NCBI GenBank assembly: GCA_937893125.1
Contig: CALBHW010000049.1
Location: forward strand, 1-34,410
DNA from: an uncultured Clostridia bacterium
GTDB lineage: Bacteria; Bacillota; Clostridia; Christensenellales; UBA1242
Reading direction: 5' to 3'
Length of the DNA: 34,410 bases
Positions 23,511 through 29,991 of this stretch are shown here, one piece after another. The stretch's first letter is position 1. Every line of letters begins with the position of its first letter. Below the pieces are notes generated by a model that was not told the origin of the DNA, did no database searches, and worked only from the letters and a program-made list of their open reading frames with translations. The position numbers were made by a program, and so were the translations under genes.

Positions 23511-24947
23511 TCAATCAAAACTTTTTCTCGCAAGATTTATTTTCCTGATCAACCTATCCTTATGCTTTTGAATTGTTGTTTTGGGTCTCAAATGTGCAAC
23601 TGGTTTTGTCATAAGATAGTACCTTAATTCGTCAAGAGCGTGGTCATCCCGTTTTATTGGATTATCGCCATCACCCCAAAAATAACTTTTAAGTTCGCGA
23701 ATAAGGTTTGGACAATTTCTAAATATAAAAAGTCGACTTTCACCAAGAGAGTTTTTTAAGTAACTTTTGACAACTGAAATTCCAGAGAATAAATCCTTGT
23801 TTACTTTTGTATTAACATTTATTCCACGCTCGTAAAATAGTTCCGCCACACTTTTTGAACCATTTAACGTATGTTGTCCTGCTGCGCTATCTATAAGTGC
23901 TGAATAATTCCCGCGCCCGTCAGTTGGCCATTCAAGACGCTCACACTTTGCTCTGATTTTACTTGAATGATAATCAATATCCTTATTCTTTTCAAAATGC
24001 TCATCAATAACATAAACATTTCCGTCGTAGTCGACCGCATACCAATGGCACGAAAGCGGATTGTTGAGCCCAGGGTCGATAGAGATATTGTCATACCAGT
24101 CTTTTGGAACATCAAATGGGTCAATAACATTAACTCTTTCATCAAATTCCTTATATACAAGCCCGTTTGCGTCAAAAAAGCGTCCATACTTTCTACTTTC
24201 CAAATCTTCTTCAGAAAGTGATTCTTCAAAAAATGATACTTCTTTGGGGTCAAGAAAGGGATTGTCCGCCCACTCCATAGTTTCGTACCAAACTTCGGGG
24301 CTATTGTTGGAGTTTAAATAAATTTCATCATACACCCAAGTTAAACCTTTAAGTGGAGTCATTGTCCCAAAAATCTGTCCTTTTTTATCTAAAACACGCA
24401 TTCGACATTCTAGATAAATTTCTTCAGTCGGCTCTTCATCGAACCAAACATAATCTAAACTAGCACCTTGGAATTTTTCTCTACCTTGGTCACAACTTTT
24501 AAAACCGATTATTGATGTCCCGCCAAAAACATTTTTAACTTTTATGTAGTCAATTACACCGCCTTCGGGATAGTCTTTCCTGCCACTCTGCATTACAACA
24601 TCTTCAATATAGTAAGGGCTAAGGTAACTCAAAATTTTCTTTTGCGCGACATCCCTTTGAACTTGGCGAGATAAACTCACAACCCAGCCCACAGTGTCCT
24701 TTTTGTTTTCTTTAAAAGGATGAACCCCGCGTGCTAGATACACGACTTCAACCGCACCACATTCCGTTTTCCCTGTTCTATTTCCACCAAACACCCAACG
24801 ATTTCTTTTGTCGCATTTGTGAAATGCAAGTTGTTTTTTATGAACAATTGCGCCAGTATTATAATTCAAAAGTTTATCCGCATCTTTTCGCTTTGAAATT
24901 TCGTCGCAAACATTTTTAAGTTTTTGAACCAATTTTTTTTGAGACAT
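23511..24947 (-). CDS. terL: phage terminase large subunit (packaging ATPase/nuclease)
   Basis: Motor that pumps DNA into the procapsid and cuts it; 478 residues. The ATPase half has Walker A GGNRTGKT (54-61), Walker B VWFDE (167-171) with the catalytic glutamate, and the coupling motif TMTPLKG (195-201). The RNase-H-like nuclease half has the acidic residues in ISIDPGL (D291), ALIDSAAG (D353) and DDHALDELRYY (D434, D435, D439). All active-site residues expected in a working enzyme are present. The ATG follows AAGAAGGAT. First of the structural genes, with 105 bases to the TerS-like gene. The type of packaging (headful or cos) cannot be told by eye. Confidence 0.96.
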   Translation of the reverse strand: MSQKKLVQKLKNVCDEISKRKDADKLLNYNTGAIVHKKQLAFHKCDKRNRWVFGGNRTGKTECGAVEVVYLARGVHPFKENKKDTVGWVVSLSRQVQRDVAQKKILSYLSPYYIEDVVMQSGRKDYPEGGVIDYIKVKNVFGGTSIIGFKSCDQGREKFQGASLDYVWFDEEPTEEIYLECRMRVLDKKGQIFGTMTPLKGLTWVYDEIYLNSNNSPEVWYETMEWADNPFLDPKEVSFFEESLSEEDLESRKYGRFFDANGLVYKEFDERVNVIDPFDVPKDWYDNISIDPGLNNPLSCHWYAVDYDGNVYVIDEHFEKNKDIDYHSSKIRAKCERLEWPTDGRGNYSALIDSAAGQHTLNGSKSVAELFYERGINVNTKVNKDLFSGISVVKSYLKNSLGESRLFIFRNCPNLIRELKSYFWGDGDNPIKRDDHALDELRYYLMTKPVAHLRPKTTIQKHKDRLIRKINLARKSFD

Positions 24948-25092
24948 AATTATCCTTCTTATTAAAATGTTTTAAACTGGTAATAATTGAATCATAAATA
25001 AGCCAAAAAACTTGTTTTTTTGATAAAAACTACTCTTTTTCTTGATTAAAAAGGTATTATTATTGATTAAAAGGAGCGTTTTAAGAAAATTT

Positions 25093-25938
25093 ATGAAATT
25101 GGCAAGAAAAATCACGTTTTTTATAATTTTTGCCTTGCTTTGCGCACTTTCTATCCCTTGCTTTTGCGTTTCAACCGTTGCTAGTGCTAAACTAACGACC
25201 TTTATTTATGCAAAAGTCGAAAGTAGTGGAGTAAACCTTTATAAGTCGCCAAATGCGATAAATGAAAATGCTTATTTTGAAATCCCAAGCAGTTATTTTG
25301 TTCTTCTTTTATCAAATTACAATTCACTTTTATATAAAGCACAATATCAAGATGTTGTTGGGTTTATCTTAAAAGAACAAGTAATGCCCGTCAATGAAAC
25401 GCCTGAAATGCCTTATCTTACAAATGCAACTTTTTATGTGTTTACAACCGACGGCACGACCGTTATGGACAGCCCAACAAGCAAAGGCAAAGCACTTACG
25501 ACTGTTGAAAAATACGAAGAAATATCATATTACGGCACCATTTTAGGCGAAGAAAAAACAATAGGACGCGGAAATAGTTGGATTTTTGGAAAGACAAAAC
25601 AAGGTGTGATGGGCTACTTTTACGCTGGGCTTTGCGAAATGAACACGGCTATTGTTCCAAATAATGAAGTTGTCACAAGAGCAACAAGTCCATTTAATGA
25701 AAGTGACAACGACTATTTATATAGCCTAGTCGACTTAACACCAAGTGTTAAAATTGCCCTTCTTTTACTTGTTCTTCTCCCCGCTGTTTTTCTACTTTTT
25801 CTCGCTTTCAAACCCGCTTTCACGGGGCGTCTACCGTTTAAAAAACATAAATCACCACCCAAAGACGCCCCGCCTTTGAAACGCCAAACCAGAACAGCAA
25901 TCAAAAGAATTGAGAGTTATCCCGACGATAATTTCTAG
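25093..25938 (+). CDS. membrane-anchored protein with SH3-like domains, unknown function
   Basis: From ATG 25093 (281 residues, MKLARKITFF) a signal-like hydrophobic segment follows directly (FFIIFALLCALSIPCFCV). Two beta-rich stretches come next, VESSGVNLYKSPN...VVGFILKEQV and FTTDGTTVMDSPTSKGKALTTVEKYEEI...VMGYFYAGL, which look like SH3-type cell-wall-binding domains. A strong helix (KIALLLLVLLPAVFLLFLAF) and a basic cytoplasmic tail of about 40 residues finish the protein. A TTG at 25042 would add 17 residues; an AAAAGGAG lies in between, 16 bases before the ATG, which is long, so the start is uncertain. It is the only plus-strand gene in the cassette, sitting between regulator and terminase. 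It could be a host gene or a phage-encoded surface gene. Confidence 0.75.
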   Translation: MKLARKITFFIIFALLCALSIPCFCVSTVASAKLTTFIYAKVESSGVNLYKSPNAINENAYFEIPSSYFVLLLSNYNSLLYKAQYQDVVGFILKEQVMPVNETPEMPYLTNATFYVFTTDGTTVMDSPTSKGKALTTVEKYEEISYYGTILGEEKTIGRGNSWIFGKTKQGVMGYFYAGLCEMNTAIVPNNEVVTRATSPFNESDNDYLYSLVDLTPSVKIALLLLVLLPAVFLLFLAFKPAFTGRLPFKKHKSPPKDAPPLKRQTRTAIKRIESYPDDNF

Positions 25939-26073
25939 ACTTAACAAAAAAATCAAAAAACATACAAAACTAAAACAAATCAACCAAACAGTAAAAATTT
26001 AATATTTTGCCTATTATTTTTTGGCAGTCTAAAATAATTGATTAGATTTTATTAAACCAAACTACTTTTGAAA

Positions 26074-26655
26074 CTATCTACACACTCGCCTTAAATTATT
26101 TAAAATCAGTCCGCATATACAATCTCGGTTTTTTGTAATATCTCCGCCGTTATCGACAAATTTTTCCACTTTTATAAAGACATCGTCCATTTGTCCGAGT
26201 ATGCCTTGTTTTGCGAGCTTTTGTTGAAGAAGTTTAAAATTAAAGACCTTATAGAATGATTGTAAAGCAACAGCAAGCTTTCTAAAAAATGTGCGTTTAT
26301 CCATATTTAGGATACTTAAACAATCTTCACATTTTACATTATCAACGAATCTAAGAAGTAAAATTCTTGCTTCGTTTTCTTTAAGTTCACTTAGAGAATC
26401 ATCTATTAAAACTTTTAAATTGATAAGACTAACCTTTTGATCGGTCAGAGATAGAATTTCACCCGCATAATTTTCTACCGTTTGTCCCACAGCCAAGTAC
26501 ATTGATGATTCCGCTTTTTTCATAATTAGATTATCAAGAGCGCTTGTAACATATGGCAAAAGGTTATATACACTTAGCACCGTTTTGCACATTTTCTTTG
26601 CGACTTGGCTAGGACTGCGTAAAATTTTTTCTTGAATTGATAATAAATTTTGCAT
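26074..26655 (-). CDS. sigma-70 region-4-like regulator, possible late activator of the cassette
   Basis: 193 residues, mostly helical. Residues about 91-137 (LKENEARILLLRFVDNV, CEDCLSILNMDKRTFFRKLAVAL) show the spacing of a sigma-70 region 4 helix-turn-helix. The first 85 residues are helical and may be a partner-binding part. Similar proteins (ArpU/RinA-like) stand before the terminase genes of Gram-positive phages and switch on the late genes; I infer such a job from its place. No sigma region 2 is seen, so it is not a complete sigma factor. The ATG follows AAAGGGGAT. A palindrome (26720-26734) and three phased repeats (26939-26966) upstream could be its control sites. Confidence 0.6.
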   Translation of the reverse strand: MQNLLSIQEKILRSPSQVAKKMCKTVLSVYNLLPYVTSALDNLIMKKAESSMYLAVGQTVENYAGEILSLTDQKVSLINLKVLIDDSLSELKENEARILLLRFVDNVKCEDCLSILNMDKRTFFRKLAVALQSFYKVFNFKLLQQKLAKQGILGQMDDVFIKVEKFVDNGGDITKNRDCICGLILNNLRRVCR

Positions 26656-26719
26656 TTTATAAATCCCCTTTTTTTGAAAATCCTTTAGACTTTACGAATA
26701 CAATTTACAACACAAATGT

Positions 26720-26734
26720 TGACAATACTTGTCA
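26720..26734. promoter_or_regulatory. small palindrome upstream of the regulator
   Basis: TGACAA-TAC-TTGTCA, six pairs with a three-base centre, about 65 bases upstream of the regulator ATG. It could be an operator. Confidence 0.4.
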
Positions 26735-26938
26735 CAAAATTAAAAGTAACCAAAAATTTTTTTGGGTTTTTGAACATGCTCATTTTGGTTTTATCACCGA
26801 GATTTTTAAAACACAACATTTACTCTCTATTTTTTTTAAAAATTTTTGAAAAACCATTTTTTCACCTAAATTTTTGCTATATTTTGGACGAAAAAATTAG
26901 TGAATTTAGAAGGACAAATTTTCACATATTTTTACACT

Positions 26939-26966
26939 TTTCGACATATTTCGACACAATTTGGCA
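26939..26966. repeat. three phased near-repeats upstream of the regulator
   Basis: TTTCGACA at 26939 and 26949 and TTTGGCA at 26960, spaced 10 and 11 bases, about one DNA turn. Such phasing suits cooperative protein binding, but the sequence is AT-rich and chance cannot be excluded. Confidence 0.35.
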
Positions 26967-27018
26967 TAAAAATACACCAATTTGCACAAAAAAGCCTAAA
27001 AAACAGCATTTTTTGTAT

Positions 27019-27050
27019 AAAAAAACCACCTTGCATTAACAAGATGATTT
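27019..27050 (-). terminator. terminator after pnp
   Basis: On the minus strand the stem AAATCATCTTG with CAAGGTGGTTT (two G-U pairs, six-base loop) is followed by a run of T. It is the first strong hairpin after pnp, about 165 bases beyond its stop. Confidence 0.7.
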
Positions 27051-27216
27051 TTTATCATTATTTTTATTTAATTAAAAATATTTTTGAATAATTTTGAATA
27101 ATTTATCCAAATATTCATTAGTTTATAGACAGTAAATACTAATTTTCTATATAATTATACAATATATACGAAATTATTTTTAGTAATAACTAATTAAAAT
27201 TTGTTGTTTTAATAAA

Positions 27217-29301
27217 TTATTTTATCTTTTCAAGTAGTTTTAAGTCGACTCTTCCAGTATTATCAACTTTTATAACCTCGACCTTAACTGTATCACCGAT
27301 ATTTACAACATCAGTTACCTTTTCAACTCTCTTATCGGACAATTTTGAAATGTGAATCATTCCGTCTTTTGAAGGCGTAAGCTCAACAAATGCACCAAAT
27401 TGCATTGTTCTTACTACTTTTCCGACATATGTTGCACCGACTTCAATGTTGCCTACAATGCTTAAAATGATTTCTTTCGCTCTTTGTGCTTTATCGCTAT
27501 CGACGCTTGCAATCAACACTTTTCCGTCGTCGTCAATATCAATTTTAACACCTGTTTCGTCAATAATTTTGTTTATAACCTTTCCGCCAGAGCCAATAAC
27601 ATCGCCAATTTTTTCTGGGTCAATGTTAAAACTAATAATTTTTGGAGCAAACTTGCTAAGTTCTTTTCTTGGTTCAGCAATAGTATCAAGCATAATCCCC
27701 AAAATGTGCATTCTGCCTTCTCTTGCTTGGTTAAGAGCGGTCGTCAAAATTTCCTTATCAATCCCTTTAATTTTAATATCCATTTGGATAGCTGTGATAC
27801 CTTTTTCCGTTCCAGCAACCTTAAAGTCCATATCACCAAGGAAGTCTTCAAGCCCTTGTATATCACTCAAAACAGCAACTTTTTTACTGTTTGTGTCCTT
27901 GATAAGCCCCATCGCAATACCCGCAACTGGTGCTTTAATTTGAACGCCAGCATCCATAAGCGACAAAGTAGAACCGCAAACACTAGCCATTGACGAAGAA
28001 CCATTTGAACTTAAAACTTCACTCACAAGACGCAAAGCATATGGAAAATCGTCTTCACTTGGAATAACAGGTTCAAGTGCGCGTTCTGCCAAAGCGCCGT
28101 GCCCGATTTCACGCCTACCAGGGCTCTTCAAAGGCCTTGCTTCGCCAGTAGCATATGGTGGCATATTGTATTGGTGAATATAGCGCTTGTTCTCTTCATC
28201 GTCAAGTCCTTCGAGTTTTTGTCCTTCACCCAATGTCCCTAAAGTACAGCAGTTAAGAACTTGAGTTTGTCCACGAGTAAAGACAGCACTTCCGTGAACT
28301 CTTGGAAGAACGCCAACTTCGCACCAAATAGGACGAATTTCTTTAAGTTTCCTTCCGTCAGGCCTCATTCCGTCACTTAAAATCTTTGCTCTAACTTTTT
28401 CTTTGGTCATTTTGTATAAAACTTCGCCGATTTCATCTTCTTTTCCACTTAGAGCCTCCGCAAAATGAGCATAAACATCTTTTTCGACTTCTTCTTGCCT
28501 ATTTTGTCTTGTTTCTCTATCCGTTGTATCAAGCGCAAAATCAAGTTTTTTGTCCGCGTATTCTCTAACAGCCTTTTCAACTTCTTCGCTTGGAAGGAAT
28601 ATAGGCATATCCGTTCTCTTTGACTTGCCTATTTTCTTCACAATTTCGTTTTGGAAATCAACCAGTTTCTTTATTTCTTCGTGAGCAAACATAATTGCGT
28701 CAAGCATTTTTTGTTCACTAACTTCTTTCGCGCCCGCTTCGACCATCAAAATTGCGTCGTGCGTTCCAGAAACGGTGACATGCATATCGCTCTTTTCTTT
28801 TTCTTCCAATGTAGGGTTAATAATAAATTTGTCATTGATACATCCGACGACGACACTGCCTGTTGGGCCCGCAAAAGGAATATCCGAAATGCTAAGTGCG
28901 ACAGATGAAGCAATCATAGCAAGTGGTTCTGGCGCAATATCAGGGTCGACAGAAAGGGCTGTACAAACTACAGCAACATCATTGAAAAATCCTTTTGGAA
29001 ACAAAGGACGAAGAGGTCTATCAATAAGACGCGAAGTCAAAATAGCCTTGTCACTTGGTCTTCCTTCTCTCTTTTTAAACCCGCCAGGAATTTTCCCTAC
29101 CGAATACATTTTTTCTTCAAAATCAACCCCAAGTGGGAAGAAATCAATCCCGTCCCTTGGTTTTTCCGCCATTGTAACGTTGCATTGAACAACCGTGTCA
29201 CCACATTTTACCAAACAAGTCCCGTTCGCTTGTTCGCTGTATTTCCCTGTTTTGACGATAAGCTTTCTTCCGCCAACAGTGGTCTCAAATACATTCTCCA
29301 T
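27217..29301 (-). CDS. pnp: polyribonucleotide nucleotidyltransferase (PNPase)
   Basis: 3'-to-5' phosphorolytic exoribonuclease of mRNA decay, trimeric. It has 694 residues, full length. The first RNase PH domain carries EKMYSVGKIPGGFKKREGRP and LTSRLIDRPLRPLFP. The second, catalytic RNase PH domain has FTRGQTQVLNCCTLG, SSNGSSSMASVCG and LEDFLGDMDFKVAGT with the metal-binding aspartates. The KH domain shows GDVIGSGGKVINKI (about 570-585) and the S1 domain ends VKVIKVDNTGRVDLKL. The ATG follows TAAGGAG. It stands after rpsO, the common order, with a strong terminator between the two, so pnp depends on read-through or an unseen promoter. Confidence 0.98.
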   Translation of the reverse strand: MENVFETTVGGRKLIVKTGKYSEQANGTCLVKCGDTVVQCNVTMAEKPRDGIDFFPLGVDFEEKMYSVGKIPGGFKKREGRPSDKAILTSRLIDRPLRPLFPKGFFNDVAVVCTALSVDPDIAPEPLAMIASSVALSISDIPFAGPTGSVVVGCINDKFIINPTLEEKEKSDMHVTVSGTHDAILMVEAGAKEVSEQKMLDAIMFAHEEIKKLVDFQNEIVKKIGKSKRTDMPIFLPSEEVEKAVREYADKKLDFALDTTDRETRQNRQEEVEKDVYAHFAEALSGKEDEIGEVLYKMTKEKVRAKILSDGMRPDGRKLKEIRPIWCEVGVLPRVHGSAVFTRGQTQVLNCCTLGTLGEGQKLEGLDDEENKRYIHQYNMPPYATGEARPLKSPGRREIGHGALAERALEPVIPSEDDFPYALRLVSEVLSSNGSSSMASVCGSTLSLMDAGVQIKAPVAGIAMGLIKDTNSKKVAVLSDIQGLEDFLGDMDFKVAGTEKGITAIQMDIKIKGIDKEILTTALNQAREGRMHILGIMLDTIAEPRKELSKFAPKIISFNIDPEKIGDVIGSGGKVINKIIDETGVKIDIDDDGKVLIASVDSDKAQRAKEIILSIVGNIEVGATYVGKVVRTMQFGAFVELTPSKDGMIHISKLSDKRVEKVTDVVNIGDTVKVEVIKVDNTGRVDLKLLEKIK

Positions 29302-29349
29302 TTTTTCTCCTTATCTAACTAAACTTCTTTTTTTTTAATGGTTTTAAAA

Positions 29350-29396
29350 CAAAAAAGCGAGCAAAAAACAACCTACAATAAAGTTTTTTACCCGCT
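29350..29396 (-). terminator. rpsO-pnp intergenic terminator
   Basis: In the minus-strand RNA AGCGGGUAAAAAAC (29383-29396) pairs along its full 14 bases with GUUUUUUGCUCGCU (29356-29369), with two G-U pairs, followed by a U-tract. It begins only about seven bases after the rpsO stop. Confidence 0.85.
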
Positions 29397-29402
29397 ATTA
29401 AG

Positions 29403-29663
29403 TTATCTTATGTTGAGAGCTTTCTTGAGTTCCCTGTACTTTTCAATATCTTCATTTTCAAGATATGTCAAAAGACCTTTTCTTTGACCAACAAGTTTGA
29501 TAAGTCCCCTACGGCTGTGATTGTCTTGTGGGTTAGCCTTCAAATGTTCAGTCAAATGATTGATTCTTTCAGTCAAAAGAGCGATTTGAACTTCGGTTGA
29601 ACCTGTATCCTTGTCGTTTCTTCCGAAGGATTTGATAATCTCTTGTTTTTTTGCTTTTTCCAT
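29403..29663 (-). CDS. rpsO: 30S ribosomal protein S15
   Basis: Primary 16S-binding protein of the small subunit platform. From ATG 29663 it has 86 residues, close to the usual 88-89. It contains KQEIIKSFGRNDKDTGSTEVQIALLTERI, the universal HLKANPQDNHSRRGLIKLVGQRKGLLTYL and the C-terminal RELKKALNIR. This start lies seven bases after AAAAGGAG; an upstream in-frame ATG (29690) would place that site inside the coding region. The gene has its own promoter (29752-29780) with a leader of about 80 bases, and a strong terminator before pnp. Confidence 0.97.
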   Translation of the reverse strand: MEKAKKQEIIKSFGRNDKDTGSTEVQIALLTERINHLTEHLKANPQDNHSRRGLIKLVGQRKGLLTYLENEDIEKYRELKKALNIR

Positions 29664-29745
29664 TTTTCTACTCCTTTTAATAAACTCCATAAAACAAAGA
29701 AGGTCGCTAATTATCGGAGTAACACGAGCCCCCTTGTCTTAGGTT
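29664..29745 (-). promoter_or_regulatory. rpsO leader, possible S15 autoregulatory region
   Basis: The predicted leader is about 80 bases and can fold. GGGTAAC near its 5' end pairs with GTTACTC over seven positions, and CAAGGGGG can pair with CCTTCTTTG nearer the start codon, giving a nested or knotted shape. S15 of several bacteria represses its own mRNA through such leaders. That this one does so is inference; the individual binding motif was not recognised. Confidence 0.35.
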
Positions 29746-29751
29746 ACCCAT

Positions 29752-29780
29752 ATATTACTACTTTTAGCAAAAGAAGTCAA
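29752..29780 (-). promoter_or_regulatory. rpsO promoter
   Basis: Minus strand TTGACT (29775-29780), 17 bases, TAATAT (29752-29757). Start of transcription expected near 29745. Confidence 0.8.
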
Positions 29781-29991
29781 CTATTTTTATCTGATTTAAC
29801 AAAAATTGTTTTGCTTTTTGCAATAAAATTGATTTTTTAAAAAATAGTTTATCTTTAAAAAGTCGACACTTATTTTTACATTTTGCTAAAACTTTAATAA
29901 AATGGCTAAAAATTCAACTCGTAAAAACAAACCATTTTGGTGGTCAAAGCACCTTTTTTTATGCTTTTTGAATAAAAATTTGCGTTTTTTA

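Larger units (their letters stand above)
15611..26655 (-). mobile_element. phage-derived packaging/capsid/lysis cassette
   Basis: Ten minus-strand genes from terminase to lysis, plus a likely regulator upstream, in the order used by short-tailed phages: regulator, TerL, TerS-like, portal, scaffold, capsid, small protein, adaptor, nozzle, lysis. All reading frames look intact and the terminase has every catalytic motif. Integrase, excisionase, replication, repressor, tail-spike, injection and endolysin genes are absent between the host flanks. Base composition is like the neighbours, suggesting long residence. It may be a remnant, a defective prophage dependent on other loci, or a domesticated particle. 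The limits given are those of the genes; no att repeats were found. Confidence 0.75.
26656..27216. other. gene-free stretch between the regulator and pnp
   Basis: 561 bases of very AT-rich DNA. It holds a small palindrome (26720-26734), three near-repeats (26939-26966) and the terminator after pnp (27019-27050). Plus-strand open frames in it have no ribosome binding site and low complexity, so I do not call them genes. DNA from 27054 to 27216 is the 3' region of pnp and shows nothing else. Confidence 0.65.
29664..29991. other. gene-free stretch between rpsO and recJ
   Basis: 328 bases: rpsO leader and promoter on the left, then AT-rich DNA after the recJ stop. A small stem-loop with ACCA/TGGT near 29930-29945 could help end the recJ transcript, but it is weak. 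No gene is seen. Confidence 0.6.

Noticed and set aside
26716..27039. Plus-strand frame of 107 residues in the gap before pnp
   Set aside because: No other gene overlaps it, but it has no Shine-Dalgarno site, is very rich in F, I, L and K as expected from AT-rich DNA, and runs through the pnp terminator.
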